Of a stretch of DNA of 62,650 bases, positions 1 to 8,631 are shown one piece after another. Below the pieces are notes generated by a model. That model saw only the letters and a program-made list of their open reading frames with translations. It was not told the DNA's origin and ran no database searches. The DNA is from Phycisphaerales bacterium (GTDB lineage Bacteria; Planctomycetota; Phycisphaerae; Phycisphaerales; SM1A02), in contig SIAM01000007.1 of NCBI GenBank assembly GCA_009691785.1, positions 1 to 62,650 of the forward strand, written 5' to 3'. Every line of letters begins with the position of its first letter. Position 1 is the stretch's first letter. The position numbers and the translations under genes were made by a program.

Positions 1-60
1 AAGAGCAAAAAGAACAAGAGCAAAAAGAACAAGAGCAAAAAGAACAAGAGCAAAAAGAAC
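1..60 (+). repeat. 15-bp tandem repeat, four perfect copies, coding
   Basis: Four identical 15-bp units (AAGAGCAAAAAGAAC) lie head to tail from base 1 and continue out of the window; a fifth unit is degenerate after base 60. The unit is a multiple of three, so copy-number change keeps frame and only lengthens the EQKEQ tail of the BatC-like protein. Confidence 0.9.
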
Positions 61-230
61 AGGAGCAAGCAGCCACTGGTCAAGAAGTTGCCAAAAGCGA
101 ACAAAAAATGGACAAGCAGGAAACCTCTCGACTATTGCAAATGGTTCGAGACAAAGAGAAACAACGCAACGCCGACAAAAAGGCTAAAGTAAGCCGAATT
201 CAGTCCGCCCCCGCCGGTAAAGATTGGTAG
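3..230 (+). CDS. batC: BatC-like TPR/coiled-coil protein, C-terminal fragment
   Basis: Only the last 75 codons are in the window; the 5' end lies to the left. The visible part is a charged, glutamine/glutamate/lysine-rich tail built from repeated EQKEQ units, followed by a segment LLQMVRDKEKQRN and a terminal KDW. In the BatC/aerotolerance TPR family the protein ends with a similar LL..(V/I)RDKEK..KDW motif, and batD follows 9 bases downstream, as in Bat operons. The family acts at the inner membrane or periplasm with VWA proteins BatA/BatB; its exact biochemical role is not settled. The identification rests on tail motif and neighbours, because the TPR domain itself is not visible. Confidence 0.65.
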   Translation, partial: EQKEQEQKEQEQKEQEQKEQEQAATGQEVAKSEQKMDKQETSRLLQMVRDKEKQRNADKKAKVSRIQSAPAGKDW

Positions 231-239
231 TCAATACAT

Positions 240-2081
240 ATGCCTCGCATCATTCGCAATTTCATTCTTGCATTTCTTGCCGCGACATGTCTTTGTGCCA
301 ATGCTTTTTCACAAGCCGTTGAATTTAAACTGCAACAACGTGAGGGTTGGGTGGGTACGCCAATCATCATGCAAGTTGTGGCGGCGAATTCAACGGGTGA
401 ACCTCAAGCGCCAGAAATTGCCGCAAGCGCAGACTTTGTCAGCGCGGTTGTTGGCGCGCCGCAACGAATGGAAATGCGCCAAAACATTAACGGAGTTGTT
501 TCGCGGCGCACGACCACCACTTGGACCGTGCAGATGACCCCCAACCGTCCTGGGATGCTGACACTTCCGCAAGTTAAAATCAACGCCGATGGAAGAACCT
601 ATCTCAGCCCTGCGAAAAATGTGCCCATATCCGCCACCGATAGTGGCGATGTGCTCGCCGTGTCCGTGAGAAGCAATCCAACAACTATATTCGCCGGTCA
701 AGCCGCCCATGTGATTTTGGAAATTGCCATTCGGCCTTACTCCAATCGTGAACATGACGTGTCCCTCAATGATCGCCAAATGTGGGACTTAATTGACAAA
801 CCAACAAGTTCATGGGGCTTGTTTCAACCGCGGATACGCGAACTTCTGCAGAGCAATCAACCGCCGCCTGGCCGTGAGGAAATTCGCGACGGCGCAAGAT
901 GGTACGTTTATGACATCACTGCCAATACAAACGCATCAAGAAGCGGCGCCCTTGATGTTGGAGATGTGCGAATTGATTTGCGATACCCAACTGGTATTAC
1001 TGTCAACAGCGACTTCTTTGGATCTCCTGAACTTTCAATCAGCGGCATTCGCAAAGTCACAGCTAGTCCCGAAACTTCAAATCTAATTGTGAAAGCCTTG
1101 CCGGAGGCGGGTCGTCCCGCTTCATTCCGCGGAGCAGTCGGACAATTTTCCATTCAAGCCAGCGCGAAACCAACCAAGGCAACGGTGGGCGATCCAATGA
1201 CGCTGACTATTTCAATCCAAAGTCTTTCAGTTAACAAAGAAGAATTACGCACCCTTCAACCGCCACCACTTGAAAGCCCAGCGCTCACACAAGGTTTCCG
1301 CATGCCTTCGGATCCTCTTGCGGGCATAGTGGACGGATCCACAAAAATATTCACGCAAACTCTGCGCGCCCTCAACGCGGATGCCAAGGAAATTCCGCCA
1401 ATTGAATTCTCTTACTTTGATCCATCCACTTCCAAATATGTCACAACCACAACCAAGGCGATTCCAATTAGCGTGAGTCCCGCAGAACGAATTTCCACCA
1501 CCGCTATGGAAGGCGTGAGCGCCACCAAGAAAGACGCGGCCAAGACAAATCTCACCGAGGTCAACGGCGGACTTTTTGCCAATGCCGCGCCCAGCGTGGA
1601 TCTTGTCAGTGATCAACGACTTACGGTGGGTTGGACAACTGGAATGGTCTTGGCTGCCCCACCACTTATGGCGGCCACTTTGTTTTTGTTGCGCAGACGA
1701 AATCGATATGTTAAAAACAACATGGGTTTGGCGCGCGCTCGTGGCGCCGCCAAGAACGCTCTGCGACAGCTTGAAAGCGCGAATGACGCCGCCGCTATTG
1801 CCACACTGATTCAAGGATTTATTGAGGCTCGCACCTTGCGCCCCGCGGGCACGGTGACTCGAAGCGATGCGGCAAACCTTGCGCACATGGCGGGCGCCAA
1901 TGCCGCGTGCATGCAAACACTTGATTCAATTTTGGCGGTGGGCGAACGCGCGGCATTCGCTCCACAACGCGGCGAAAGCGCGCAAGCCTTGCGTGCGCAG
2001 GCCACCAAACTTATAGATGAGCTTGCTCAACTTTCCTGGCGTCATAGGACCGCCTCCATTCTTGATGGAATCCAACCATGA
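240..2081 (+). CDS. batD: BatD-like oxygen-tolerance protein
   Basis: A 613-residue exported membrane protein. Residues 1-25 form a signal peptide (hydrophobic core FILAFLAATCLCA, cleavage near AFSQA). A long beta-rich extracytoplasmic region follows, with several repeated Ig-like segments (for example VEFKLQQREGWVGTPIIMQV and ASAKPTKATVGDPMTLTISI). One transmembrane helix sits near residues 462-483 and is followed by RRRNR and a helical cytoplasmic tail of about 120 residues. This is the BatD architecture. It lies between batC and batE in the usual order and its stop overlaps the batE start by ATGA, so the three are probably translated together. No strong Shine-Dalgarno is visible before the ATG. 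The family is linked to aerotolerance and envelope stress; the direct activity is unknown. Confidence 0.8.
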   Translation: MPRIIRNFILAFLAATCLCANAFSQAVEFKLQQREGWVGTPIIMQVVAANSTGEPQAPEIAASADFVSAVVGAPQRMEMRQNINGVVSRRTTTTWTVQMTPNRPGMLTLPQVKINADGRTYLSPAKNVPISATDSGDVLAVSVRSNPTTIFAGQAAHVILEIAIRPYSNREHDVSLNDRQMWDLIDKPTSSWGLFQPRIRELLQSNQPPPGREEIRDGARWYVYDITANTNASRSGALDVGDVRIDLRYPTGITVNSDFFGSPELSISGIRKVTASPETSNLIVKALPEAGRPASFRGAVGQFSIQASAKPTKATVGDPMTLTISIQSLSVNKEELRTLQPPPLESPALTQGFRMPSDPLAGIVDGSTKIFTQTLRALNADAKEIPPIEFSYFDPSTSKYVTTTTKAIPISVSPAERISTTAMEGVSATKKDAAKTNLTEVNGGLFANAAPSVDLVSDQRLTVGWTTGMVLAAPPLMAATLFLLRRRNRYVKNNMGLARARGAAKNALRQLESANDAAAIATLIQGFIEARTLRPAGTVTRSDAANLAHMAGANAACMQTLDSILAVGERAAFAPQRGESAQALRAQATKLIDELAQLSWRHRTASILDGIQP

Positions 2082-2920
2082 GCCCTTCGCGCCCACACTT
2101 TTGGCCCATCATTCTTTGCGCGCTCGCCGCTCTTTCACCAAGCGCGATATGCGCCAATGATGTCAACGAAAAATTTGCCGCCGAATTGCAAGCCGCGCAG
2201 ACCGCGTATGACCAAGGGGTTGAAATCGCACGGACAGATCCCGCAGCCGCGCAAAAATATTTTGCGGAAGCCGCCAAGGGTTTCGACAAAATTGTAAAGA
2301 GCGGCGTGACCAACGGCCAACTTTTGTACAACCTTGGCAACGCTCAAGTGCAAGCCAAACAAATCGGCAGCGGCATTGGCTCATACCTGCAAGCGCAGCG
2401 CATCATGCCGGGCGATTCTCAACTTCAATCCAATTTGGCGCACGCACGCACTTTGGTGAAGGACAGATTTGACTCCGGCGGCGGCATGTTAATGGAAGAT
2501 GTTTCCGCTTGGTGGCATTTGATTTCCTTCAAAAGCCGCCTCACACTGGCGGGAATGTGTTGGATTGCCGCTTGGGCCCTTGCAGCGTTCTTGTTATGCA
2601 AGCCAGCGGTGGCTCACCATGAAACCGCGCGCGTGCTTGTTCGACGCGTCGCTTGGAGTTGCGCAATTGTGGGCGTCATTCTTGCCACGACCGTGGCAAC
2701 CGACATGGCAGCCGCGAAACTCTGGCCCCAAGGTGTCACAATCAGCGACGGCGTCATGGTGCGCAAAGGCAATGGGGACGGCTTTGATCCGCAATTCGCC
2801 GAGCCACTTTCGCAAGGCGTTGAATTCCGCGTGCTGGAACAGCGTCCAGGCTGGCTGCTCATTCGCCTTGGCGATGGAAAATCTGGTTGGATTGCCGCCA
2901 CGCAAGCCACCACGGCGTGA
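2078..2920 (+). CDS. batE: BatE-like TPR and SH3 domain membrane protein
   Basis: 280 residues. A signal peptide or anchor at residues 1-26 is followed by TPR-like helices (about residues 35-125, with the typical LLYNLGNAQVQAKQIG and a paired helix ending at LAHARTLVKDR). Two transmembrane helices lie near residues 150-168 and 185-205. A bacterial SH3-like domain closes the protein (about 215-278: VMVRKGNGDG, GVEFRVLEQRPGWLLIRLG, GKSGWIA). This TPR, two helices, SH3 order matches BatE. The ATG overlaps the batD stop, which supports this start and coupling. Confidence 0.75.
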   Translation: MSPSRPHFWPIILCALAALSPSAICANDVNEKFAAELQAAQTAYDQGVEIARTDPAAAQKYFAEAAKGFDKIVKSGVTNGQLLYNLGNAQVQAKQIGSGIGSYLQAQRIMPGDSQLQSNLAHARTLVKDRFDSGGGMLMEDVSAWWHLISFKSRLTLAGMCWIAAWALAAFLLCKPAVAHHETARVLVRRVAWSCAIVGVILATTVATDMAAAKLWPQGVTISDGVMVRKGNGDGFDPQFAEPLSQGVEFRVLEQRPGWLLIRLGDGKSGWIAATQATTA

Positions 2921-2994
2921 GTGGACACAATTTCCATAAATTAGATCGTTGACCAGATTCGCTTCCAGCGTCATACTTGAGTTCCCATCAAGTC

Positions 2995-3081
2995 GGAGAG
3001 GTGCCTGAGTGGTTGAAGGGACCCGTCTCGAAAACGGATAGTGGGCTTGCCTACTCGTGGGTTCGAATCCCACCCTCTCCG
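2995..3081 (+). tRNA. tRNA-Ser(CGA)
   Basis: A complete class II tRNA. The acceptor stem GGAGAGG (2995-3001) pairs with CCTCTCC (3074-3080), with discriminator G at 3081. The anticodon loop is CTCGAAA, giving anticodon CGA (serine, UCG codons). The long variable arm forms GTGGGC/GCCTAC, and the T arm contains GGTTCGAATCCC. CCA is not encoded. A pyrimidine run, then T8, follows at 3082-3096 and may end the transcript. Confidence 0.95.
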
Positions 3082-3124
3082 CTTCTTCTTTTTTTTGCAA
3101 GTTCGCCGTTGGCCAACTTGGCAT

Positions 3125-3153
3125 AAAAAAACGCCAGGCAATGCCGAGCGTTT
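3125..3153 (-). terminator. Rho-independent terminator of rpoZ
   Basis: On the minus strand AAACGC (3153-3148) pairs with GCGTTT (3134-3129), with an inner GGCATTGCC stem-loop, and the stem runs into T7 (3131-3125). It lies about 30 bases after the rpoZ stop. A second hairpin (3098-3120, CAAGTT/AACTTG with inner GCC/GGC) sits between it and the tRNA but has no T run on its 3' side on either strand. Confidence 0.7.
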
Positions 3154-3184
3154 GAAGAATTTAATTTTCAGCCAAAACGAAAAT

Positions 3185-3418
3185 TTATTTTCGCTTGTTT
3201 AGAATTGGCTTTGGCAAATTGCTCTTCTCCCAATCAATCGTGATCTTGTCTTCCATGATCTCGGCCACGACAACTTCCAAGTGACTGCGATTATTTCTTT
3301 CCACAAGCGGCCGCGCGCCTTCGATGATTTCTTTGAGACGCTTTTGAATCAGCGAGGTCAATTTAAAACGACCACCAAACTTTTCCACAATCTCATCGCT
3401 TAAAAGAGCTTCAATCAT
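3185..3418 (-). CDS. rpoZ: RNA polymerase omega subunit
   Basis: 77 residues, the usual size for omega. The core is MIEALLSDEIVEKFGGRFKL, then TSLIQKRLKEIIEGARPLVE. This carries the conserved GGRFKLT.LI..R and GARPLV motifs by which omega binds the beta-prime C-terminus and helps assemble RNA polymerase. The C-terminal tail is basic. The frame is open 12 codons further upstream, but the ATG at 3418 is preceded by GGAG at a good distance and starts exactly at the family's MIEAL, so it is chosen. A consensus-like promoter and a terminator bracket it, so it appears to be a single-gene unit. Confidence 0.8.
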   Translation of the reverse strand: MIEALLSDEIVEKFGGRFKLTSLIQKRLKEIIEGARPLVERNNRSHLEVVVAEIMEDKITIDWEKSNLPKPILNKRK

Positions 3419-3469
3419 GTTTAGATCTCCAATATGGTTCGAAGAATTCGCCACTTTGGCGAGCCCAAC

Positions 3470-3498
3470 AGTATAACAAAGTTTCGCCTTTCAGTCGA
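3470..3498 (-). promoter_or_regulatory. Candidate sigma70-type promoter of rpoZ
   Basis: Reading the minus strand: TCGACT (-35, four of six matches), 17-base spacer, TATACT (-10, five of six), about 50 bases upstream of the rpoZ ATG. It is one of the clearest vegetative-type promoters in the window, but it is unsupported by transcription data. Confidence 0.45.
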
Positions 3499-3597
3499 CC
3501 ACCTTCAATTGCGCCAATCTTGGTCATTGCCGCAAGTGGCTGAAACATTGCCAGAACGTGCCAAGCGCCCCGCTTGGGCAGTTACCCTGCAAGGTGC

Positions 3598-5418
3598 ATG
3601 CTTTCAAGCTCATTGACAAACCGACTTCGCATACGCCTTGGGCTTGACCGGGAATGGTGGTTGGTTCTTGTCGCTGGAGTCCTTGGAGTTGTCATGGGAA
3701 CCGCCGCGATTGGTTTCATACTTCCCATCCGCTGGTTGGAGCGATTGCCCGAATTTCTAGGCGCGGAATTTGTGGACCTCAGCCAAGTTCTTATATTGCT
3801 CGCGCCTTGCGTGGGCGCGTTGCTGACCGCGTTTGTTTTCTGGATATTTCCAACCAACTTTCGCGGTCACGGAGTGACGCGCGTGATATTGGCGGTGAAT
3901 CGCGAGCAATCCAATTTGCCTATTCGCCTTGGCATTCGACATTGGTTGGCCAGCACATGCACGATTGGTTCAGGTGGAAGTGCTGGACCTGAAGGACCAA
4001 TCGTCACGATTGGTGCCACTGTTGGCAGCAATATTTCCCGCTGGCTCAAAGGCGATGGAGCCAGTGCGGCGACTTTGCTTGGATGCGGTTCCGCCGCGGG
4101 ATTGGCGGCGGTATTCAACGCGCCGTTGGCCGCCATTTTTTTCACCATGGAAGTGATCTTGCGCGACTTCTCGCTGCGCACCTTCACGCCCATTGTGATT
4201 GCCAGCGTGGTCAGCGCCGCGACAGCGCAAATGTGGCTAGGCAGTTCAGAGCCCTTGTTTGGCGTGGGCGTGGACTTCTTTCAGGACAAGTCAGAGACAT
4301 TCACGATCGGACAAACATTGTATTATGTGGTGTTTGGATTGTTAACTGCGCTCATAGCGGTCGCATTCATACGCTTGCTGCCGCTGAGTGAAAAACTTTT
4401 TGCGCGCATACCAGTACACCAATTATTTCGGCCACTGATGGGGGCGATTCTGCTTGGCAGCCTTGGCGTGGCGTGGATGGGTTTGAACAAATCGGATTCG
4501 GGCTATCCACCATTTTTCGGCGCGGGGTACGCGCCAACGCGTGAATTATTAAATCGAACGCTCTATGAACCGGCGTTGCGTGGCGCGAACGCGGACATGC
4601 TGTGGATCGCGGGTGGCATTTGCGTTGCGCTGCTGTTGAAAATGATCGCCACATGCCTCACGCTTGGCTCTGGCGGCGCGGGCGGATTATTCGCGCCAAG
4701 TTTGCTTCTTGGCGCCATGTCTGGCGGGGCATTTGGCATGTTTTTGCACGCCGTTGGCTTCACAAGCGCGCCTCCGCCCACGCATCTGGCGCTGGTTGGA
4801 ATGGCGGCCATGCTTGCATCAACCACGCATGCCCCACTCACCGGGGTGTTGCTGGTGTACGAGCTCACGCGTAGTTACAGCATCATGTTGCCACTCATGT
4901 TGACCGCGGTCATAGCGGCTTTGGCTAGCCGTGTGCTCTACCGTGACAGCATTTACACCGCTGAGCTTGCGTCGCTTGGAATTCGCCTGGGTGGCATGAG
5001 CGACTTAACCGTGTTGCGCCGATTGCGTGTGACCAACCTGCCACTGGACACGGCCATTACCGTGTCGGCGGACGACGAATTGTCAAAGATCATTGGCATC
5101 AGCGCCGAGCAAGGAGTGGATGACTTTGTGGTGCTTCACGCGGATGGTTCCTACCGCGGCATGGTGACATCAAATGATTTGCGTCAGACCCTGATCAATC
5201 GTCAAGTGATTGCGCTGCTGAGCGTGGACGAGGTCACACGCGACGATTTGCCTGTGGTCTATGAGAATGAAACCCTTGATGTTGCGCTGGATCGATTCAG
5301 CCGCCATGATGTTGAGCGTCTCACCGTTCTTTCGCAAGGCGTGCCGGCGCGTGTGATAGGACTCATTTCGCGAGCCTCCCTAATGAATCGCTACCAACGC
5401 GAATTAGAAACGTCATAA
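3598..5418 (+). CDS. ClC-family chloride channel/antiporter with CBS domains
   Basis: A polytopic ClC protein of about 606 residues. The selectivity-filter segments are recognisable: GSGGSAGPEGPIV (the GxEGP loop, with the gating glutamate) and GSGGAGGLFAPSL (the GxFxP loop). After the last helices a soluble C-terminus holds a pair of CBS domains (about residues 460-600), which in ClC proteins bind adenine nucleotides and regulate gating. It moves chloride, or exchanges chloride or fluoride for protons, across the inner membrane; channel versus exchanger cannot be told here. The frame opens at a TTG (3574), but the ATG at 3598 has AAGG five bases upstream and is preferred. rnpA starts one base after its stop. 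Confidence 0.85.
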   Translation: MLSSSLTNRLRIRLGLDREWWLVLVAGVLGVVMGTAAIGFILPIRWLERLPEFLGAEFVDLSQVLILLAPCVGALLTAFVFWIFPTNFRGHGVTRVILAVNREQSNLPIRLGIRHWLASTCTIGSGGSAGPEGPIVTIGATVGSNISRWLKGDGASAATLLGCGSAAGLAAVFNAPLAAIFFTMEVILRDFSLRTFTPIVIASVVSAATAQMWLGSSEPLFGVGVDFFQDKSETFTIGQTLYYVVFGLLTALIAVAFIRLLPLSEKLFARIPVHQLFRPLMGAILLGSLGVAWMGLNKSDSGYPPFFGAGYAPTRELLNRTLYEPALRGANADMLWIAGGICVALLLKMIATCLTLGSGGAGGLFAPSLLLGAMSGGAFGMFLHAVGFTSAPPPTHLALVGMAAMLASTTHAPLTGVLLVYELTRSYSIMLPLMLTAVIAALASRVLYRDSIYTAELASLGIRLGGMSDLTVLRRLRVTNLPLDTAITVSADDELSKIIGISAEQGVDDFVVLHADGSYRGMVTSNDLRQTLINRQVIALLSVDEVTRDDLPVVYENETLDVALDRFSRHDVERLTVLSQGVPARVIGLISRASLMNRYQRELETS

Positions 5419-5419
5419 A

Positions 5420-5821
5420 ATGGCCATTTCCTTGCAATTTCCAGCCAAAATGCGCCTGCGGCTTAACCGTGATTTTCGGCGTGTCTACGCCGGTAAACAG
5501 CGGGTCGATTTGGGCTTTCTCACAATCTACGCGTTGAGAAATTCACTCGCGCACACACGCATTGGCGTGAGCTTGCCGCGCAAAGTTGGAACCGCGGTGC
5601 GTCGCAATCGCATCAAGCGTTTATTGCGCGAGGGCTTTCGTCTTTGGCAGAAACAGCTGCCGACGTGTCTTGATGTGGTGATTGTGGTTCGCCCGCATGA
5701 GCCAAAGCTGTTGCAGGAATATCAAGAGACGCTGTTGGGCGCGCTGCGCAAACTGGAAAGCCGATGCCAGAAGCTGGAATCGGATCAAATCCAGAACCAC
5801 CCCAAGGGTGACAGCGAATAA
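5420..5821 (+). CDS. rnpA: Ribonuclease P protein component
   Basis: 133 residues. It has the RnpA fold signatures: an N-terminal [35 protein letters not shown] (the RNR motif contacting RNase P RNA), then LLREGFR and DVVIVVRP. It binds the catalytic RNA and tRNA leader and helps remove 5' leaders from precursor tRNAs. rpmH, the usual upstream neighbour, is absent; a ClC gene precedes it instead. The last 13 codons ([11 protein letters not shown]) are a variable tail whose antisense strand encodes the conserved end of YidD, giving a long convergent overlap. Confidence 0.9.
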   Translation: MAISLQFPAKMRLRLNRDFRRVYAGKQRVDLGFLTIYALRNSLAHTRIGVSLPRKVGTAVRRNRIKRLLREGFRLWQKQLPTCLDVVIVVRPHEPKLLQEYQETLLGALRKLESRCQKLESDQIQNHPKGDSE

Positions 5822-6011
5822 TTCTGCGCGCCGTCAACCACAATCCACGCAACGCGCCGTGCGTTTGAAACGCCTCCATTGAATAGCATGAGCACGATGG
5901 CTCAAAGCGACAACGGCCACCAAGCAACGGGGAAAGAATAATTTGATACCCACGAACGAGGCGCATGAAGCCACGCGCCGCGAAAGAAAGTCGCGCCGTG
6001 GGCGTGTTCAT
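5613..6011 (-). CDS. yidD: YidD membrane protein insertion efficiency factor
   Basis: 132 residues. The first 80 contain the whole YidD core: [37 protein letters not shown] and a basic [18 protein letters not shown]. These hold the conserved cysteines and an amphipathic N-terminal helix. The family assists YidC-dependent insertion at the inner membrane. The remaining 50 residues have no family counterpart and are exactly the part antisense to rnpA. The ATG overlaps the upstream FAH gene stop (ATGA), so it ends a long minus-strand operon. In most bacteria yidD follows rnpA on the same strand; here it is inverted and overlaps rnpA tail to tail by 209 bases. Confidence 0.85.
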   Translation of the reverse strand: MNTPTARLSFAARGFMRLVRGYQIILSPLLGGRCRFEPSCSCYSMEAFQTHGALRGLWLTARRIIRCHPWGGSGFDPIPASGIGFPVCAARPTASLDIPATALAHAGEPQSPHQDTSAAVSAKDESPRAINA

Positions 6012-6676
6012 TTTTCGCTTTGCACGGGATTGCGCACACGGCCCACGCCAGGAATTTCAACCTCCACAATGTCGCCATTCTTCAGGAAAACAGGTGGTTT
6101 TCTGGCTGCTCCAACGCCCGCTGGTGAGCCAGTCAGAATAATCGTGCCCGCAAGCAAAGTGATTCCATCACTCAGCACAGAGATTATTTTTGCAACCGAG
6201 TGATACATGTCCGCGGTGGAAGCATCCTGCATCAATTCACCATTCACGCGAGTGATAATGCGCAACAGTTGCGGATTCGGGACGCGCTCGGAGCGAGTTG
6301 GTTGCGAGAGAGGACAGAATGTGTCGAAACTTTTTCCTCTGCAAAACTGACCGCCCGAACCCTGCTTCTGCCACCAACGCGCGCTGACATCATTGGCGGC
6401 GCAGTAGGCGCGCACCATGCCAAGCGCATCGCCTTCCCTTACATTTTTACACGTCGTTCCAATTTCAATCGCCAACTCGCCCTCCCAATCAACTTGTGGA
6501 CCCGACCTCTCGCAAATTGCGGGAATAACAATCGCTTGCCCGTCGCCAATTACGCAGGCTGGATTTTTCATGAAGATGATTGGATTGGGATCCACCGTCC
6601 CGCCCATTTCCTGAGCGTGCTCCGGATAGTTGCGCCCAATAGCGAAGATGACTGGCGGAATTGTAATTTGGCTCAT
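6008..6676 (-). CDS. Fumarylacetoacetate hydrolase (FAH) family protein
   Basis: 222 residues, a single FAH domain. Metal-binding acidic residues appear as [10 protein letters not shown] (E-x-E) and the aspartate in [11 protein letters not shown]. Further family motifs are [21 protein letters not shown] (usually TGTPAGVG) and [16 protein letters not shown]. Members cleave or decarboxylate beta-diketo acids and related compounds (acylpyruvase, oxaloacetate decarboxylase, hydroxyhepta-diene-dioate isomerase); the substrate cannot be assigned. Both ends overlap neighbours by ATGA, so it is translationally coupled to the unknown gene upstream and to yidD downstream. Confidence 0.8.
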   Translation of the reverse strand: MSQITIPPVIFAIGRNYPEHAQEMGGTVDPNPIIFMKNPACVIGDGQAIVIPAICERSGPQVDWEGELAIEIGTTCKNVREGDALGMVRAYCAANDVSARWWQKQGSGGQFCRGKSFDTFCPLSQPTRSERVPNPQLLRIITRVNGELMQDASTADMYHSVAKIISVLSDGITLLAGTIILTGSPAGVGAARKPPVFLKNGDIVEVEIPGVGRVRNPVQSEK

Positions 6677-8628
6677 TTTCTCTGGGTTTCTGAACGATTT
6701 TGATTATCAAGACTTGCTTTTCGCACACGCGCGGCCTCCGCTTGCAAGACTCTGTAGGAATCCATTTCCGGTGGCTCTGGAAATGCCGCGGAAAATTCAA
6801 TCGCCTCACTTAATGGACTTGCTTTCAGTTCCATGGCAATTTGGTCTTTGACCGCGTCGTACACCATGCGTCGCTGCTCTTCAGAGGCTCGGTTGTAAAT
6901 TGTTAAGCGGTCAAGCAATGGCTGGTTGTTATCGCGAAGCAAAAGAATCAATACATCCTCCACGCTGCGGCGTATGTCGCCGACCAGATCGGCCATTCGC
7001 ATCTCGCCAAACTTGTTCACAAAATCCGTGTAACGATTTCCTTGAAAGTAGTCTGTTAGATCCTTGGCAAATTGCAAACTTTCTTCTAGAATTTTTTTCC
7101 GCCCTAAAAGCAAACCCTCTCGAAAGCCTCTCTGCAATACGGCGTAGACGTCCGTGCGTGCGACATCGGGAACCATGTCATACTCGCCATAGGTGGCGTC
7201 GCGCACAAAATCTTCCAGCGATTTCTCGTATTGATTATTTGGTATCAAACCCCCACGCCCGTACAATTGATCTAAATGGTCAAGAATTTCCTGGGCTCCG
7301 GCGTAGTCACCAACACGAAACAGCTGCCGAATAGCTTGCCCCATGAAGTTTTCATGAAAGTCACAAAATGTATCCCCGCCAGCTCCACGGGTTTGATAGT
7401 GCTTCTTATACAACTCTAAAAAATATTTCTCGATTGATTTGATCCAACGATTATCTTGAAGCCGCGTTGGGTTGTCGTTTGAAAACGGATCAATTGCCAC
7501 CAAGCCAGAATTATTCATCGCCTGCATCGCCTGAATTACCAGGCGATCATTATTCATGACTTTATATGCGTTATCGGGAGCGCCGTAGCGGGATTCGCCT
7601 TGCTCGGCACCTAGGCGACTCCAATAAAACGCATGCGCCTGCGCGTGGCGCCAATCAAGCGGTCCGTAATCGCGCGTGTAATCCGCCATCTTATTTGGAT
7701 CCATGTTGTAGTCGTCAATCAAGGCCCGCTTGCGTAGAAATGGCAATAGCGCGTTCAAGGCCGCTTGCTGATTCGGCTTTGACAGCACGCGATCAAACGC
7801 CACAAAGATTGGATCACTCGATTTAAATTTTTTCTCCAAATTTAGAATTCGGGCGTACGGCGATGACTTCACCGCCATCCACTTTCCCAGATTGATGAGA
7901 AACTCCTTATCCAACTTAAATCGAAACTTTTTGTCAAATGGTGTAAATTCTGCTGTTAATTCTTCAATCAGAACTTTGACATCAGGTTTTTTTTGCTCAA
8001 GTTCCTCAACCGTGTCGGGAGCGTTGGCAATCGCCCTCATCCATTTCTCACGTTCAACTTGGTCATACGGGGGTGATCCAAGAATGTAAAGCCATTCCTT
8101 GGCAAACTCCCGTTTGTAGTGCAGATGCGCGTCGTCGGAAACCCCATCAATTTTATGGGCAAACCAAAAAGCGAGTTCCTTGTTCAAACCCAGATCATTG
8201 GGATTGTATCGAAGACCTCTGTTGCGAACCAATTCAATGCCCGCGTTGACCCAAGCCCAGCGCTCACTCGGCGTGTTGGTAATCACAGAAATGTTGTAGG
8301 CCATGTTGTGTCCATGGAAACCCCAAACTTCCGCGAAACGAGGCTGCAATTTCGTGATCAAGTCCGCATCGGCCATGGCTTCATAAAAAAGGCCTTGATC
8401 TTTTTGCATTTGCAATTTAATCCATAAATAATCCGCAAGCACGCCACGAAGCGCGCCAATTGCAGTACCAAGTGCGATGATTGGAGGCGCGCCCTCGACG
8501 GGATCAGATGTGTAGCGCAGTCCTTCTTTGTTTGCTTGCTCTAAAAGTTTAGGCACCGCGTCGCCACTAATTACGGCGCCGACACAAAAGATACATAGAC
8601 AAATGAGTTGAATGATTCGATCTCGCAT
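6673..8628 (-). CDS. Large membrane-anchored protein of unknown function
   Basis: 651 residues; no named family recognised. Residues 1-25 form a signal anchor (IIQLICLCIFCVGAVISG). A second hydrophobic stretch (APPIIALGTAIGALRGVLAD) is followed by helix pairs that look TPR-like (MADADLITKLQPRFAEVWGF, then ERWAWVNAGIELVRNRGLRY). The rest is long, helical, charged and extracytoplasmic or cytoplasmic without obvious catalytic motifs. AAGGA stands seven bases before the ATG. It sits three bases after the ABC permease gene and overlaps the FAH gene, so it probably works with the ABC exporter, for example as an accessory or substrate-handling subunit; that is inference from position only. Confidence 0.6.
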   Translation of the reverse strand: MRDRIIQLICLCIFCVGAVISGDAVPKLLEQANKEGLRYTSDPVEGAPPIIALGTAIGALRGVLADYLWIKLQMQKDQGLFYEAMADADLITKLQPRFAEVWGFHGHNMAYNISVITNTPSERWAWVNAGIELVRNRGLRYNPNDLGLNKELAFWFAHKIDGVSDDAHLHYKREFAKEWLYILGSPPYDQVEREKWMRAIANAPDTVEELEQKKPDVKVLIEELTAEFTPFDKKFRFKLDKEFLINLGKWMAVKSSPYARILNLEKKFKSSDPIFVAFDRVLSKPNQQAALNALLPFLRKRALIDDYNMDPNKMADYTRDYGPLDWRHAQAHAFYWSRLGAEQGESRYGAPDNAYKVMNNDRLVIQAMQAMNNSGLVAIDPFSNDNPTRLQDNRWIKSIEKYFLELYKKHYQTRGAGGDTFCDFHENFMGQAIRQLFRVGDYAGAQEILDHLDQLYGRGGLIPNNQYEKSLEDFVRDATYGEYDMVPDVARTDVYAVLQRGFREGLLLGRKKILEESLQFAKDLTDYFQGNRYTDFVNKFGEMRMADLVGDIRRSVEDVLILLLRDNNQPLLDRLTIYNRASEEQRRMVYDAVKDQIAMELKASPLSEAIEFSAAFPEPPEMDSYRVLQAEAARVRKASLDNQNRSETQRK

Positions 8629-8631
8629 GGC

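Noticed and set aside
3098-3120. Second hairpin after tRNA-Ser as a terminator
   Set aside because: Stem is good, but no T run follows on either strand; the T8 lies before it on the plus strand.
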